A program made the position numbers and the translations under genes. Shown here piece by piece: positions 46,141-60,460 of a stretch of 64,000 nt of DNA. The first letter of the stretch is position 1. Each line of letters opens with the position of its first letter. Source of the stretch: Stomorhina lunata (Eukaryota; Arthropoda; Insecta; Diptera; Rhiniidae). Location: positions 121,048,418 through 121,112,417 of the forward strand of contig OW121741.1 of the NCBI GenBank assembly GCA_933228675.1, written 5' to 3'. Below the pieces are notes generated by a model. That model made no database searches and was not told the DNA's origin. It saw nothing but the letters and a program-made list of their open reading frames with translations.

Positions 46141-49060
46141 TTTCATATTTTTTATATAAAAATTCTTCTAAATTAACTTTCCATGTAAAATTTAAAGAAA
46201 ATCTTTTGTTAATAAATTCTCGAAAAATTTTTCAAATTCAAATTTTTATTTAAATTTTAAATATAAAAATAAAAAATTATGATATTGAAATTTTTATGGT
46301 CAAATTTGAGTTGCAAAAATTTTGAATTCTCTATATAAAATAAAATTTTTAAATAGAAAATTTTTTGATACCAAAATTTTTATAGAAAATTTGTTGTTAA
46401 AATTTTCATAGAAAATTTTTCGATGTCAAAATTTTTATGTGAAAATTGTGTACAGAAAAGTTGTTGATGTTAAAATTTGATATAGAATAAATTTTGATAT
46501 GCAAATTTTTATAGAAAAATTTTCGATAGTAAATTTTTTTTAAGGAAATGTTTCGATGTCAAAATTTTTTATAGAAAAAATTTCGATATTAAATTTTTTA
46601 TAAAAAAGTTTTCGATGTTAAATTTTTTATAGAAAAATTTTCGATGTTTAATCTTTTTTAGAAGAATTCTATGTTGAAATTTTTATATAAAATTTTCGTT
46701 GTTCAAATTTTTATAGAAAAATGTTCGATTTTAAAATTTTTATAGAAAAATTTTTGATGTTAAAATTTTTATAGAAAAATGTTTGATTTTAAAATTTTTA
46801 TACAAAAATTTTTAATGTTTTAATTTTTATAGAAATATTTTGATGATAAAATTTTTATACAAAAATTTTTTATGTTTACTTTTTATAGAAAAATTTTTGA
46901 TGTTACATTAGTTTATACAATAGCTTTCGATTTAAAATTTTTTTAGAAAAATTTTCATTGTTAAAATTTTTAAAGAAAAAATTTTCGTTTAATATTTTTA
47001 TAGAAAAATTTTTTATGTTAAAATTTTTATAAAAAAATTATTGATGTTAAACTTTTTATAGAAAAATGTTTGATGTTTCAACTTATATAGAAAAATTTTT
47101 GATGTCACACTTTTTTTATACAAAAGCTTTCGATTAAAAATTTTTATAGAAAAATTTTTATTGTTAAAATTTTTCTAAGAACATTTTCGTTGTTAAAATT
47201 TTCATTTAATATTTTTATAGAAAATTTTTTGATGTTGAAATTTGAAATTTGTAGAAATATTTTTGATATTAAAATGTTTATAGGAAAATTTTTTATGTTA
47301 AAATTTTTATAGAAGAATTTTTGATGTTAAAGATTTTATAGAAAAAGTTATGATGTTAAAATTTTTATAGAAGAATTTTTGATGTTAAAGATTTTATAGA
47401 AAAATTTTTGATGTTAAAATTTTTATAGAAAAATTTTTGATGTTAAAATTTTTATAGAAGAATTTTTGATATAAAAATTTTTATACAAAATTTTTGATGT
47501 TAAAATTTTTATAGAAAAAATTTTGATGTTAAAAATTTTATAGAAAAATTTTTGATGTTAATATTTTTATAGAAAAATTTTTAATGTTAAAATTTTTTTA
47601 GAAAATTTTTTGATATTAAAATGTTTATAGAAAAGTTTTTGATGTTAAAATGTTAATAGAAAAATGTTTGATATTAAAATGTTTATAGAAAAAATTTTTA
47701 TGTTAAAATTTTTATAGAAGAATTTTTGATGTTAAAGATTTTATAGAAAAATTTTTGATGTTAAAAGTTTTATAGAAAAATTTTTGATGTTAAAATTTTT
47801 ATAGAAAAATTTTTGATGTTAACATTTTTATAGAAAAGTTTTTGATGTTAAAATTTTTATAGAAAAGTTTTTGATGTTAAAATTTTTATAGAAAAATTTT
47901 TGATGTTAAATATTTTACAGAATAATATTTGATGTTAAAACTTTTATAGAAAAATTTTTGATATACAAATTTTTATAGAAAATTTTTGGATGTTAAAATT
48001 TGTATAGAAAAATTTAGAATACAAAAACTTTTTTAGAAAATTTTTGATGTTAAGATTTTGATAGAAAAATTTTTGATATAAATATTTTTATACAAAATTT
48101 TTGGTGTTAAAATTTTTATAAAAAAATTTTTGATGTTAAAATTTATATAGAAAAATTTTTGATGTTAAAATTTTTATAGAAAAATTTTTGATATACAAAT
48201 TTTTATAGAAAATTTGTGATGTTAAAATTTTTATAGAAAAAATTTTGATGTTAACATTTTTATAGAAAAATTTTTGATGTTAATATTTTTATAGAAAAAT
48301 TTTTAATGTTAAAATTTTTTTAGAAAATTTTTTGATATTAAAATGTTTATAGAAAAGTTTTTAATGTTAAAATTTTTATAAAAAAATTTTTGATGTTGAA
48401 ATTTTTATAGAAAAATTTTTGATGTTAAAATTTTTATAGAAAAATTTTTGATGTTAAAATTTTTATAGAAAAATTGTTGATGTTAAAATTTTTATAGAAA
48501 AATTTTTGATGTTAAAATTTTTATGGAAAAATTTTTGATGTTAAAATTTTTATAGAAAAATTTTTGATATAAAAATTTTTTTAGAAAATTTTTGATGTTA
48601 AAATTTTGATAGAAAAATTTTTGATATAAAAATTATTATAGAAAAATTTTTGATATAAAAATTTTTATAGAAAAATTTTTGATATAAAAATTTTTATAGA
48701 AAATCCTTGATTAAAAAAATATTTGATGTTAAAATTTTTATAGAAAAATTTTTGATGTTAAGATTTTAATAGAAAAAAATTTGATATTGAAATATTTATA
48801 GAAAATTTTTTGTTGTTAAAATTTTTATAGAAAAATTTTTGATATTAAAATTTTTATAGAAAAATTTTTAATGTTTAAATTTTTATAGAAAAATTTTGCA
48901 GGTTAAATTTTGATAGAAAATTTTTGTTTTTAATATTTTTCTATATAATAGTTTTTATAGAAAAATTTTCGATGGTAATGTTTTAATTAAACAATTTTTG
49001 ATCATAAATTATTTACAGAGACATTTTGATTGAAATAATTTTAATGAAAAAATTGTAATT
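46141..49060. repeat. 29-bp array (GATGTTAAAA linker)
   Basis: About 2.9 kb of units with core TTTTTATAGAAAA and linker TTTTTGATGTTAAAA (GATG at 47410 and 47439). The best preserved part is 47380-48560, with diverged units at both ends. Confidence 0.94.
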
Positions 49061-50780
49061 TAAAATTTAAATTAAAACGAAAAATTTTTAATGTAAAAAT
49101 CTTCTATCCAAATTTTTTGTCTAGAAGAAATTTATTTCTTTTTTTTTCTGCAGATTTTTGTATATTTTTTTTCTCTAAAGAAACTTTCTAGTGGACATTT
49201 TTCAATTGAAGAAAAGTTAGTTATCTGATCTGAGTAATGTATTGACCCCACTGTGCATCAAGCAATATTAACATGAAAAAAGCTATATGAAAATATGGAA
49301 AATCTAAGAAGGGAAAAGCCATCAGTAGTTGTAGAAAATGTTGTAACATAAACGGAACAATGATTTTTATAGCGTTACATTTCGTAAATCATCAGTAGTA
49401 ATATAATAATATTTGGGTTTGAACTTTTTTTGCAGGCATAAAATACAATGAGAAAAAAAAACTTTGAAGATTCAAAAATTATATAAATTTTTAACTTAAA
49501 TTATTTTAAATTTTATGAAAAAATCATCTTCAGTTATGTCTGGTCTTTGTATATATTAAAATAAAAAATTTTATAATTAACCTGGAGTCTAGTCGTGGTG
49601 TTGGTTATCTATTGAAAAAATTGTGTAGCATACATTTAGGATATTCTAAGTAAATTTAAGGTATAATGTAAAAGTTGTCTATAAGTATAGGAATTTCTTT
49701 GAAACTTTTTTTTAATTAAGCCATTATGGCACTGTTATGTGTCACTTTTTACCAGTCTATTCTTCCAGTGTCTTCTCATTTAATTCACCTTTACTTTTAT
49801 TCGATTTATTGTCTTTTTGTTTACTTTATCCCTTTGAAAATTCTTTCATACATCATTTTCACTAAAACCCTTAAAGATTTCTCTAACGCGAGCTTAAATG
49901 TTGTACATATCGTTCCTTCTAGATGTCGACCAACATTTACCTAAAAGTAAAAGTAAATTTACGACATTTTGGCATTCGCATTCGAATCCACTAGAGCGTA
50001 TGAGTGAGTGTATTTCCATTTATTTTCAAACAAAAAACAAAAATAACCCGGATTTTCTTCAACTCGTGTTACAATAAAAACAAATATTTTAAAATTTTAT
50101 TTTATTCTTGGGGTTAGAGTTGAATTTAAAGTAACATCACGTTTCATCTTTTAAAAAATAAACATATTTTAACAGGGCGAAAGTGAAGTAGAGAAACAAA
50201 TAGAAACACATGAACTTTAATACAAAATAATTTTGTTTGAAATTTATGTTAAGGGTTTCATTTGAAAGTTTAAACAATGACCTTTTCAGGCCAAAGCGAA
50301 ACAAAATCAAAATTCTGGGCTCTTAAGATGTTTTGCTGGATAAATGTTTGTTATTTAGGACTTAAAAGTCCTGACTACTTTCTTTAAGTTTCTAGTTAAA
50401 TGTGTTTGAAGTATAAATAAATCTCTGGTAAACCTTTTCGTAATTTGTGCTAAGAATTGTAAATCCTTTAAGCAGTTGAAGTTTACTTAGCGTTTTAAAA
50501 AGGTCATCTTAAGTAAAAGTAAAGTAAACTCGTTTTATCTAGCCAAAAAGGCAAATAATGTCTATCATTAAAAAGAAAAAAAAGGAGAAATAGCAAAAAT
50601 ACTAAAGGGCAATTTAATCTCAGTGTATTAGAGGTAATATTTTTATGATAGAATCTAAGAACAAATGTTTCATTTTTTACTGAAACTTAAAGCAAATATA
50701 TTTTCTTTAAAATTGAAAAATACTTTTCGAGATTAACATTTTATTCTTTCTTGAAATATTTTTTGATATACCAAATTTAA
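49061..50780. other. Spacer between two arrays of the same family
   Basis: AT-rich. 49618-49655 (TGTGTAGCATACATTTAGGA) matches the internal segment of the foldback family (compare 63893). No gene supported; the open frame 49726-49944 is not recognisable. Confidence 0.55.
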
Positions 50781-53700
50781 ACAAAAGGAAAATTTTAAAT
50801 TTTTATAATAAAACTTTCGATATAAATATTTTTTTTTTTTTAATTTTTGATGTTAAAATTTTTATAGAAATTTTTGATAATAAAATTTTTATAGAAAAAT
50901 GTTCGATGTTAAATTTTTAAGTGTTAAATTCTTAAAAAAATATTTTCGATGCTAAATTCTTACAGAAAAATTTTCGATGCTAATTTTTTAGAATAATTTT
51001 CGATGTCAAATTTTTAAACAAAAATCTTCGATGTTAAATTTTTATAGAAATATTTTCGATGTTAAATTTTTGAAGAAATTATTCCGATGTTAAATTTAGA
51101 TAAATTTTTGATGTTAAATTTTTAAAGAAAAATTTTTAATGTTAAATTTTTAAAGAAACATTTTTGATGTTAATTTTTTATAGAAAAAATTTTTGATGTT
51201 AACATTTTTAAAGAAAAATTTGCGATGTTAAATTTTTTTTGAAAAATTTTCGATGTAAAAATATTTATAGAAAAATTTTCGATGTAAAAATTTTTATAGA
51301 AAAATTTTCGATGTTAATTTTTATAAACAAATTTTTGATGTAAAAGTTTTTATAAAAAAACTTTTGATGGTTAATTTTTATAGATAAATTTTTGATGGCT
51401 AATTTTTATAGAAAAGTTTTTGATGTTAAAATTTTTATAGAAAAGTTTTCGATGATAAAGTTTCCTAGAAAAATTTTCGATGTTAAAGTTAAAAAAAAAT
51501 TCTATCTTAAAATAAAAAAATTCTATGTTAAAATTTTTATAAAAAAATTTTCGATGTTAAATTTAAAAATTTTCGATTTTAAATTTTAAAAGAAAAATAA
51601 AATTAAAATTCTTATAAAAAATATCTTTATGTTAAAATTTTCACAGAAAAATTTTTGATGTTAAAATTTTTATAGATTTTTTTTGATACTGTTAAAATTA
51701 AATTTTTTTTTTAATTTTAATTTTGTTTAAAATTTTATGGAAAAAAATTTTTGTTTAAAATTTTATAGAAAAAAGTTTGATGGTAAAATTTTTATTAGAT
51801 AACTTTTGATGTTAAAATTTTTATTGCAAAAAGTTTGATGTTTTATAAAAAATGTTTAATATTAAATTTTTTATAGAAGAAATTTTGACGTTAAAATTTT
51901 TATAGAAAAAATTTCGATGTTAAAATTTTATAGAAAAAACTTTGATATTAGACTTTTTATAGAAGAAATTTTAATACTGAAATATTTATAGAAAAAACTT
52001 TGATGTTAACATTTTTATAGAAAAAATGTTGATTTTAAAATTTTCATAGAAAAAATTTCGATATTCAAATTTTTATAGAAAGATTTTTGATGTTAAAATT
52101 TTTAATGGAAAATTTTTGATGTTAAAATTCTTATAGAAAAATTTTTGCAGTAAAATTTTTGATGTTCAAATTTTAATAGAAAAAATTTTGATGTTCAAAT
52201 TTTCATAGAAAAAATTTCGACATTAAAATTTTTACAGAAAAAATGTTGATGTTAAAATTTTAACAGAACTAAAAATATTTTTATGTCAAATTTTTCACAG
52301 AAAACTTTTTGTTGTTAAAATTATTATAGAGATTTTTTATTTTTCTGTTAAAATTCTTACAAGAACTTTTTTTTTAAATTTTGTTTAAAATTTTATAAGA
52401 AAAAGTTTGAATTTAAATTTTTATTAGAAAATTTTTAATGTTAAATTTTTTATTAGAAAAAGTTTGATGTTAAAATTTTTATAGAAAATGTTTAGTGTTA
52501 CATTTTTTATAGAAAAAATGTTGACGTTAAAATTTTCAGAAAAAAAATTTAGATATTAAAATTTTATAGAAAAACTTTGATGCCAGGATTTTTTATAGAA
52601 AAAATTTTAATATTGAAATATTTATATAAAAAACTTTGATATTAAAATTTTTATACAAAAAATGTTGATTTTAAAATTTTCATAGAAAAAATTTCGATAC
52701 TCAAATTTTTATAGAAAAGTTTTTGATGTTAAAAATTTTACAGAAAATTTTTGATGCTAAAATTCTTATAGAAAAATTTTTACCGAAAAGATTTTGAAGT
52801 TCAAATTTTTATAGACAAATTTTTGATGTTCAGATTTTTATAGAACAAATTTCAATATTAAAATTTTTGAAGAAAAAATTTTGATGTTAAAATTTTTACA
52901 GAATACATTTTTGATGTTAAAATTTTTACAGTAAAAATTTTGATGTTAAAATTTTTATAGAAAAAATGTTGATGATAAAAATTTTATAAAAATTTTTGAT
53001 GTCAAAGCTTTTATCGAAAAATTTTGATGCAAAAATTTTTACATTTTAACAGTAAAAATTTATACAGAAAAAATATTGATGTTAAAATTTTTATAGAAAA
53101 GTTTTTGATATTAACATTTTTGTAGAAAAATTTTTGATGTTGAAATTTTTACAAAATAAAATTTTATAGAAAAGATTTTGATATTAAAGTTGTTTTTTTT
53201 TAGAAAAATTGTTGATGTTAAAATTTTTATAGAGAAATTTTGGATGTTTAATTTTTTTTAAGAAAATCTTCGTACAGAAATTTTTGATATTAAAATTTTT
53301 ACACAAAAAATTTAATATTAATATTTTTATACAAAAAATTTAATATTAAAATTTTTATACAAAAAATTTTAATGTTAACATTTTTATAGAAAAAATGTTG
53401 ATGTTGAAATTTCTATAAAAAAAATTTCGTTGTTATCATTTGTTAAAGTTTGTATAGGAAAATTTTTGATATAAAAATTTTTAAAGAAACATTTTTGATA
53501 TTTAAATTTTAACAGAAAAAGTTTTAATGATAAAATTTTTATAGAAAAAGTTTCGATGCTAAGATTTTATAGAAAAAATTTCGATGTTAAATTTTTTTTT
53601 TTAAATTTTTGATGTTAATCTTTTTGTAGAAAATTTTTATAAATTAAAGTTTTTATAGAAAAACTTTCGATCTTAAAATATTTATAGAAAAATTTTTGGT

Positions 53701-53810
53701 GCAAACAATTTTAGTTTAACATTATTTTAGAAAAAACTTTTATTGAAATAATTTTGATATTAAAGTTTTTTTAATAAAAAATGTTGATATTAAAATTTTT
53801 ATGTAAATAT
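50781..53810. repeat. 29-bp array (GATGTTAAAA linker), second block
   Basis: Same unit and orientation as 46141-49060, but more diverged, with frequent shortened units (CGATGTTAAATTTTTA). A longer segment (GATATTAGACTTTTTATAGA and neighbours) recurs at about 51940 and 52570. Confidence 0.92.
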
Positions 53811-55370
53811 CTGGCTGGTTTAAATAGAGCTTTTGACGATTTGGTTCTCAAGAGTCTTTACTTTTCTATTCCTTGAAGATATCCCTTTTAGGACCCAAGT
53901 GACGTGGACTTTATAGTCAGCCTAACCTATCCTAAATATGAGGAAAACTTTGGCATTTGTTAGTAATAGGTTTAAGTTTACTTTAATGGTGTTGATTATC
54001 ATTTGGTCGACCTTGACCTACTATGATACTTTATGACTTGCTTTTTGCTTGTTCCCGACAATTTGTATTCAAAAGCCAATAAAAATAAAATATTTGGGCT
54101 ATCAAAATTCACATAACAAAATAAAAATTCATATTTTTATAGGATTTTTATTAAAAATTAATAACCACAATCATTTTTCCAATAAAATCTTTAATATTTA
54201 GGTTTATTGATTATTTTATTACTTTTACTATTGTGCCCTCTTTTGGCAATCTAATACAATCAAAACACAATCAATGTCATAAATTGAATAAAAAGAAACT
54301 TGCACATAGGGGGAAATATTTAATTTTATATGTCCTTTTGGTGGCTTTTGTAGTTATTGTTCTGCTATTGTTCTGTTTCTGTTGCTTTTCATACGTTTTT
54401 AATCTTTTGTTGACTTTAAGGTCCTTGTTGTGGTTTATTAAAAAGTAATAATGTGGAAAAATATTATAAAATAGAAGAAATAAAATTAAAAAAACAGGAA
54501 AGGGAAAAACATACAAATGCTGGTGTATGTATTGCAATTGACGCCAGTTGTTCTTAAATTGTAACGAATCTAGAGATATTTAATAAATTTCTTGCTTTCC
54601 CTTATTTTTGTTATTGAATTTTGTAAGTGAATGAATAAATGAGTGAAGGAACGTGTGTGATACATATTCATATGAAATTGTATTGTAACGTATAAAAGTA
54701 TTGTTGTTGTATGGTATTATTGCTGCTCCTGCTTTTGTTGTTGTGTTGATATTTACTCAAAATGTTTACACAGACTTACAGTCGTATACAGGTATGAGTT
54801 TAACGTAAATACTTTTATACACGTGTATTTGTACGAATTTTTATATGTATGTATGTACTCGTATATGTGTTTTTATTTTATTCAGTTGCATTGTATTCAC
54901 AGAAATATTTTGTTACTGACTTTTACACAAAATTGTATGTATGTCAACAGCAAAAGTAACAACAACAACATCAGCAACTATTGTTACAAGAATAGTTGTT
55001 GCTGCAGCAGCATCAGTAATAGCAACACTAACATTTGACATAAATATTTTAAACGACCACGTAGTTGTTTTTTGTGTGCAATTTTTCTTATTTCTTTATT
55101 TTTAGTTTTCCCCTTTCAAATGTTTTCGAGAATTATTTGTAGCTGTATTGAAACATGTGACAGTAGTTGTAGGTGGATAGTCTTAAAATTCTATTCGGCA
55201 ATCAAAAATTTTGGAAGTGTCTTACATATAAAAAAAAAACATGTGAAAAATAACCTTTTATTCAAAAATTTGCTAATAAGATTTTTTCAATTTTTTTTCC
55301 TATAAAAAAGTTTAATATAAAAAATTTTATCAAAAAAATAACAAAATAGTCGGGATGTTAATATTATTCA
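53811..55370. other. Spacer with dispersed-repeat end and CAA/CAG runs
   Basis: 53985-54050 (TTGGTCGACCTTGACCTACT, ATGACTTGC) is a diverged end of the 41048-41647 repeat family. 54700-55040 carries TTGTTG, CAACAACAACA and GCTGCAGCAGCA runs of the type frequent in fly non-coding DNA. Open frames at 54233-54448, 54277-54537, 54823-55038 and 55072-55305 are not recognisable. Confidence 0.55.
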
Positions 55371-55475
55371 AAAAGAAGAGTATTCGCATTTGATTCCAAA
55401 TCTGTTACATTTATTTATTAATGTAACAGACCAATTTATTGATAAAAAGCCAAAAAATGTTTGCGGAGAAACCAA
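55371..55475 (+). repeat. Dispersed module A, copy 2
   Basis: Reverse complement of 646-757, including the stem-loop (TCTGTTACATT at 55401, AATGTAACAGA ending 55430) and GATAAAAAGCCAAAAAATGT. It forms the left border of the 55.5-58.2 kb array. Confidence 0.78.
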
Positions 55476-55479
55476 AAAA

Positions 55480-58205
55480 AAAAAAATTATCTAAAAAATT
55501 GTATATCGAACATTTTCTAAGATAAATTTTTAAATTGGTAGTTTTCTAAAGATACGTTTTTACAGAAAATTTACTTTAGAAAATTTGCATATAATTTTTT
55601 TTTTATCGAAAATTTTCTATTGAAAAGTTTTAGTATCCAACATTTTCTATAGAAAATTTTAATATCAGCAATTTTTAATAAAAAAAAAATGTTATTAGAC
55701 ATTTTCTGTAGAAATATTGTATGTCACAAATATATAATAGAAAAGTTTTTTTAAATATTTTTTAAGTTAAATTTATTATTGAAGATTTATTTAGAAAAAT
55801 TTATTATCGAAAACTTCCTTTGGAAAATTTATTACTAAATTTTTTTTTATAAACTAAATATCGAAAAATGTTCGTAGAAAAATGTAAATATCGAAAATTT
55901 TGTTAACAAAAATTTTAATATCGAAAATTTTCTATAGAAAAATTTTAAAATCGAAATTTTTTTTTATAAAAATTTTAATTTTTAATATAAAAATACTAGC
56001 ATCGAAAAGTTTCTATAAAACATTTGAATATCGAAGATTTTCTATAGTAAAATTTATTATTAAAAATTTTCTTGAAAAATTTATTATTAAAAATTTTCTT
56101 AAAAAATGTTCTGTCAAAAATTTTCTTAGAAAATTTATTATCGAAAAATTTGCAACAACAATTTTGGAAAAAAAACATTATTAAAAATATATATAGACAA
56201 ATTTTAATATCTAAAATTTTCTATAGAAACATTTTAAGGTTGAAAATTATCTATAGAAAAATATTAATATTGAAAATTTTCTATATAAAATTTTCGATAT
56301 CAAAATTTCGTATAGAAAATTATGGATATAAGAATTTTTCTATAGAAAAGTATGGATATTAGAAAATTTTTTATAGATTAATTTTATATCAAAAATTTAT
56401 GAAAGAACAATTTTGACAACAAAATTTTTATATCAAAAAATTTTAATATCAAACTTTTTTATAGAAAAATTCAAAAATTTTTGTATCGAATATTTTCTGT
56501 AGAAAAATTTTAATATTGAAAATTTTCTATAGAAGAATTTAAATATCGAACATTTTTATATTGAAAATTTTCTGTAAAAAAATGTTAACATTTTCTGCAT
56601 CGGAAATTTTTTTATAGAAAAATTAAATATCGAAAGTTATTTAAAGAAATATTTGTATGTAGAAAATTTTCTTTTATCGTAATTTTTTTTATCGCAATTT
56701 ATTTTATCGTAAATTAAATTTTTTTTCAAAAAACTTCCTATAGAATATCTTTCATATTGAAAAATTTTCATACCGAAAGGTTTTTTATTGAGATATTTTT
56801 ATATTGAAATATATCGAAAATCTTCTAAAGAAAAATTTCAATATTGGAAATTTTCTTTAATAAATTTTAATATATTTATATTAATATTTATTTACAAATT
56901 TTAATGTCAAAAAATTTTCTATTGAAAAATTTTCTATCGAAAAATTGAAAATTCTATTTTTATATCGAAAAATTTTGTTTTGAAAAATTTTTATATCGAA
57001 AAATTTTGTTTTGAAAAATTTTTATATCGAAAAATTTTATTTAAAAATTGTTTATATCGACAAATTCTCTTTAGAAAATTTTTTATATCCACAAATTTTC
57101 TATAGAAAATTTTTCATATCGAAACATTTTCTATCGAGAATTGTTTATATTGAAAAATTCTCTTTAAAACATTTTTTATATCGAAAAATTCTCTTTAGAA
57201 ATTTTTTTATATCGAAAAATTTTCTGCAAAAAATTTTTTATATCGAAAAATTTTCTGTAGAAAATTTTTTATATCGAAATATTTTCTGTAGAAAATTTTT
57301 AATATCGAAAAATTTTCTGTAGAAAATTTTTTGTGCCGAAAAATATTCTATAGAAAATTTTATATCGAAAATTTTATCTATAGAAAATTTTAGAATAAAA
57401 ATTTTCTAAAGAAAATTTTATATCAAAAGATTTTTTATAAGAAATTTTATATCGAAAAATTTTCCATAGAAAATTTTATATCGAAAAAATTTCTAACAAA
57501 AAATTGTTTATATCGACAAATTCTCTTTAGAAAATTTTTTATATTTACAAATTTTCTATAGAAAATTTTTCATATCAAAACATTTTCTATCGAGAATTGT
57601 TTATATTGACAAATTCTCTTTAAAACATTTTTTATATCGAAAAATTCTCTTTAGAAATTTTTTTACATCGAAAAATTTTCTGCAGAAAATTTTTTATATC
57701 GAAAAATTTTCTGTAGAAAATTTTTCATATCGAAATATTTTCTGTAGAAAATTTTTAATATCGAAAAATTTTCTGTAGAAAATTTTTTGTACCGAAAAAT
57801 ATTCTATAGAAAATTTTATATCGAAAATTTTATCTATAGAAAATTTTAGACTAAAAAATTTTTAAAGAAAATTTTATATCAAAAGATTTTCTATAAAAAA
57901 TTTTATATCGAAAAATTTTCCATAGAAAATTTTATATCAAAAGATTTTCTATAAAAAATTTTATATCGAAAAATTTTCCATAGAAAATTTTATATCGAAA
58001 AAATTTCTAACAAAAAATTGTTTATATCGACAAATTTTCTATAGAAAATTTTTTATATCTACAGATTTTCTATAATTTTTTTTATATCGGCAAATTTCTA
58101 GCATCTACAAATTTTTTATAGAAAATATTTTATATCTACAAATTTTAATTATATACAGATTTTTTATATCGTAAAATTTTTTATACAAAATTTTATTAAT
58201 GAACG
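55480..58205. repeat. AT-rich array with higher-order duplication
   Basis: At the left, units are ATTTTAATATCGAAAATTTT plus CTATAGAAAA, the reverse-complement counterpart of the 1-470 unit. From 57000 they become 31-bp TTTTCTGTAGAAAA/TTTTTTATATCGAAAA units. A block from about 57047 is copied from about 57503 (456-bp shift), and its start recurs at 58017. Open frames at 55900-56184, 55996-56178, 56072-56362 and 57011-57322 are repeat artefacts. Confidence 0.92.
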
Positions 58206-58222
58206 GTTGAAAAATTTTTAGT

Positions 58223-58288
58223 GTTATCAAAAATTGGGATCTTAGTACAATACACTAATATAAAACTCTTTAGTAAAATGTTTGGTAA
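58223..58288 (+). repeat. Dispersed module B, copy 3 (short)
   Basis: GTTATCAAAAATTGGGATCT, TAGTACAATACACTA and AAAATGTTTGGTAA follow the order of 34060-34162, but the central TTTATTACAA dyad is deleted. It marks the right border of the preceding array; remnant units follow to about 58560. Confidence 0.7.
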
Positions 58289-58560
58289 TAATTTAATTAA
58301 TTTTTGAATTTGAATAATTTTTTCAAAAATTGTTTCTATAAAAATTTTCAAGTTTTTATAATAAAATGTCTTCTATACAAAAAATTATATCTACAACTGT
58401 TCTATAAACATTTTGTATCAAAAAAAAATTTTTTTTCTATAAAAAATTTTTCGAGATAGAATTTTTATATCGAAGAATTTTTAATTTGAAAAATTTTTAT
58501 ATCGAGAGATTAACTGTAACAATTTGTATGACGAACAATTTTCCAGAGAATTGTATTGAA

Positions 58561-59615
58561 CAATTTTCATTCCTTATTAAATTTTTCTGCTGAACAAAAT
58601 TGTTGTATAATAACTTCTAAGTCCGCCTTAGTAATTTCAACTACTCAAGCATGTAAATAATAGTGGTACTACTCTTTCCAAATAATTCGTACTTTAAAAT
58701 AAAATTTTTATGCAGCTAAAACCCACTAGAGCCAGCTCCCACAACAACTTGTACTCAACAATAGCAATTTTGTGCATGAAATATTAAGTCATCTAAATAG
58801 TAGCATATCGCCAAATGGCTGTCAAAATGACCTAAGTGATTTTAAATAAAATTTATGCTATTTAAACTGTCTGGGTTGACAATCTTAACACATATTATTG
58901 TTACCTCTAGCAGTATTGAAGTTATAACTAGGAAAATCTTAAAGATTTTCTAAATTGTTATTAAGCCTTTTTGCTATTAAGATAACGATATTTATTATGT
59001 AAATGACACACATATCTTCAAATACATATGTATTCATATATATTCGTATAGAATTGTTCTGTATGATGAGTATATGTAAATATTAAATTTCTATTTTGGG
59101 AATAGTATTTTGGTATTTTATTTACCAGTTACAAATAGATTTTTTAACAGAATTGCTTTGGCTGACTTGTTACAGACATTCGTATAAAATACATCTGAAA
59201 ACAAACCACAATGTTTAGTGTAACAAGAATTTTAAATTAAACTGAAGACATTTAACAATAGTACAACTTTTTCCATTGTACCTCCAAATTTTCACAAAAT
59301 ATATTGCTATACATATGGTTTACAATTCACCTGAAATGGGTATTATTTGTAAAAAAAAATAAAGTAAAAAAAAGGATTTCTATGAAATTCCGTTGAAATT
59401 TGTTTTATGATTTAAATCAAGGCATTTAAAATATTCTTTTTCTTCAAAATTCTTACTGTGTTTAAATCAATGATATCTTTCTCTGACATTTTTATTTTAG
59501 AAATATTGTTTTAAACACTAAATAAGTAATTTACCTAGAATTTTATAAATATATTTTAAATGAATAAATAAATGTTCTGGAAAAGGGGATTTAATTTACG
59601 ATATAAATATAAATT
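58561..59615. other. Spacer, no gene seen
   Basis: Ordinary AT-rich sequence with no repeat or coding signal. Confidence 0.6.
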
Positions 59616-60460
59616 ATAAATATTAAATTTTTGTAGCGAAAAATTTTCTATAAAATTTTTGTGATAAAAAAATTTATAAAATTTTGTAGTGAAAAATTTT
59701 CTATATAAAATTTTTGTACAAGAAAATTTTCTATAAAAATTCTTTACCGAAAAATTTTCTAAAAAATTTTTGTACCGAAAAATTTTCTAAAAAATTTTTG
59801 TACCGAAAAATTTTCTAAAAAATTTTTGTACCGAAAAATTTTCTAAAAAATTTTTGTACCGAAAAATTTTCTATAAAATTTTTGTACCGAAAAATTTTCT
59901 ATAAAATTTTTGTACCGAAAAATTTTCTAAAAAATTTTTGTACTGAAAAATTTTCTAAAAAATTTTTGTACCGAAAAATTTTCTATAAAATTTTTGTACC
60001 GAAAAATTTTCTATAAAATTTTTGTACCTAAAAAAAATTTCTATAAAAATGTTTGTACCGAAAAATTTTCTATAAAATTTTTGTACCGAAAAATTTTCTA
60101 TAAAATTTTTGTACCGAAAAATTTTCTATAAAATTTTTGTACCGAAAAATTTTCTATAAAATTTTTGTACCGAAAAATTTTATATAAAATTTTTGTACCG
60201 AAAAATTTTATATAAAATTTTTGTACCGAAAAATTTTATATAAAATTTTCGTACCGAAAAATTTTATATAAAATTTTTGTACCGAAAAATTTTCTATAAA
60301 ATTTTTATACTTAAAATTTTGTCAAAAAATAACAAAATAAATTTTTCTATAAAAAATTTTGTTTAAAATTTTTATACCGAAAAATTTTCTATAAAATTTT
60401 TATATCGAAAAATTTTCTATAAAATTTTTATAGATTTTTATTGACAATTATTATTTTTAT
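59616..60460. repeat. 28-bp array (TGTACCGAAAA linker)
   Basis: Units of TTTTCTATAAAA plus TTTTTGTACCGAAAA, 28 bp (ACCG at 60085 and 60113), with shortened TTTTCTAAAAAA units at 59755-59970. Very homogeneous. Confidence 0.94.
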
